A stretch of DNA of 5,807 nt from an uncultured Oscillospiraceae bacterium. GTDB taxonomy: Bacteria; Bacillota; Clostridia; Oscillospirales; Acutalibacteraceae. Location of the stretch: assembly GCA_900546735.1 (NCBI GenBank), contig URDW01000127.1, forward strand, positions 1 to 5,807, written 5' to 3'. Made by a program: the position numbers and the translations under genes. Shown piece after piece: positions 4,967-5,807 of this stretch. The notes under the pieces are model-generated. The model saw nothing but the letters and a program-made list of their open reading frames with translations. It did not search any database and was not told the origin of the DNA. The stretch's first letter is position 1. Each line of letters opens with the position of its first letter.

Positions 4967-5772
4967 TTATGCCTGCACGGTGCGGTCAAGCGTCCTGTAC
5001 TGCAGCGCTTCGGCCACATGGCTAAGCTGAATGTCGTCGCTTTCTTCCAAATCGGCAATGGTGCGCGCAATGCGCAAAATTTTGTCGTAAGCCCGTGCAC
5101 TTAGAGAAAGCTTTTCAAACGCGTTTTTTAAAAGCTGTTCGGCGCCGCCGTCCAGGCGGCAGAATTCTTTGGTCATGGCGGGACTCATTTTGGCGTTGCA
5201 GCGAATGCCGGTGCCGGCAAAGCGTGCGTTCTGGCGTGCGCGCGCCGCATTTACCCGTTGCTTGATGGCGGCGCTCGTCTCTTCTTTTCGGCGTGAGGCC
5301 AGCTCGTCGTATGCGACCGGCGCTACGGCAATGTGCAGGTCTATGCGGTCCAGGATGGGGCCGGATATTTTTTCGCGGTAACGCTTTCTGGCCGCCGGTG
5401 AGCAGGTGCACGGCCGCGTGGGGTGGCCCAGGTAGCCGCACGGGCATGGGTTCATGGCGGCAACCAGCAAAATGTCGGCCGGGTAACTGACGGTGCCGGC
5501 TGTGCGGGTCAGCGTAACGCGCCCGTCTTCCAGCGGCTGGCGCAGCGCCTCTTTGGCGCGCCGGTCAAACTCCGGAAATTCGTCTAAAAACAAAATGCCT
5601 TTATTGGCCAAACTTAATTCGCCGGGTGTCAGGCTGCTTCCGCCGCCGGTCAGCCCCTGGGCGGAGGTCGTGTGGTGCGGTGCGCGAAACGGCCTTGTCT
5701 CGATCAGGGCATGTGTGCGGTCCAGCCGGCCGGCAATGGAGTAAAGCTTGGTGCATTCCATTTTCTCTGCAA
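4967..5772 (-). CDS. yifB: YifB/ComM family Mg-chelatase-like AAA+ ATPase, N-terminus missing
   Basis: This is the C-terminal part of a YifB/ComM-type AAA+ ATPase (family length is roughly 500 residues; about 267 are here). ComM in naturally transformable bacteria is a hexameric helicase that helps branch migration during DNA uptake; in clostridia the role is less clear. Counting from Met at 5761: RPFRAPHHTTS (23-33), Walker B GILFLDEFPEF (55-65), sensor segment AAMNPCPCGY (101-110) with a Cys cluster C106, C108, C118, C120, the arginine-finger region SGPILDRIDLHI (133-144), and the C-terminal helical domain ending in HVAEALQYRTLDR (248-260). The Met at 5761 is internal: in-frame codons for V-A-E-K continue upstream to 5772, where adapter sequence begins. 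The Walker A motif and N-terminal Lon-like domain are therefore off the contig. The stop lies 17 bases before the LUD gene, suggesting an operon. Confidence 0.95.
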
Positions 5773-5807
5773 CTGTCTCTTATACACATCTGACGCTGCC
5801 GACGACT
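5773..5807. other. Tn5 mosaic end plus Nextera adapter (sequencing artefact)
   Basis: CTGTCTCTTATACACATCT (5773-5791) is the 19-base Tn5 mosaic end used in tagmentation libraries, and GACGCTGCCGACGA (5792-5805) is the Nextera adapter that follows it. The final CT (5806-5807) is undefined. The yifB reading frame runs sensibly up to 5772 and then stops matching the family, so genomic sequence ends there. Confidence 0.97.

Noticed and set aside
4353..5030. Plus-strand open frame of about 225 codons over the LUD gene
   Set aside because: Antisense to a well-supported gene, low-complexity composition, no recognisable family.
4967..5761. Complete 264-residue short ATPase starting at the ATG at 5761
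   Set aside because: The reading frame continues upstream in family-like sequence to the adapter junction, and Walker A would be missing; it is a fragment of a longer gene.
5601..5789. Small minus-strand frame beginning MCIRDS
   Set aside because: Its start is encoded by the sequencing adapter and the rest is a wrong frame of yifB.

Overview
The window looks like an ordinary chromosomal contig end from a Bacillota genome, most likely an anaerobic clostridium of the Oscillospiraceae/Ruminococcaceae type. The support is indirect: near-consensus AGGAGG-type ribosome binding sites, GTG and TTG starts, an iron-dependent alcohol dehydrogenase, a stand-alone LUD protein, a HemG-like flavodoxin, and moderately GC-rich codon use. 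No 16S, tRNA, phage, insertion sequence or CRISPR array is visible, so the taxon is an inference. Seven genes can be supported, one of them cut by the contig end.

Left part (1-1900). Two minus-strand genes encode a small DUF5655 protein (68-439) and a P-loop kinase-like protein (608-1165, GTG start). Divergent from the kinase is a GNAT acetyltransferase (1290-1802, TTG start). A strong stem-loop (1819-1847) ends it and also serves the convergent dehydrogenase.

Middle part (1892-3706). An iron-containing alcohol dehydrogenase (minus, 1892-3067) lies head-to-head with a MerR-family regulator (plus, 3214-3645). The 146-base gap holds the clearest regulatory signal in the window. The dehydrogenase promoter has a 19-base spacer between its -35 and -10 boxes, and that spacer contains a perfect 7+7 inverted repeat. 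This is the classic layout of MerR-activated promoters. The regulator resembles the AdhR/NmlR branch, which senses aldehydes or electrophiles through a cysteine, so the pair is probably an aldehyde-responsive detoxification or fermentation module. A plausible merR promoter runs the other way through the same DNA and suggests autoregulation. A second strong bidirectional stem-loop (3677-3706) follows merR.

Right part (3736-5772). Three minus-strand genes lie close together (gaps of 17 and 41 bases) and probably form one transcription unit: a YifB/ComM AAA+ ATPase without its N-terminal part, a LUD-domain protein with a cysteine-rich tail, and a flavodoxin-domain protein.

The last 35 bases (5773-5807) are not genomic. 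They match the Tn5 mosaic end plus Nextera read adapter, so the contig ends in untrimmed library sequence. I found no convincing new biological system. The items most worth a second look are the MerR operator/promoter, the LUD-flavodoxin pair and the adapter artefact.
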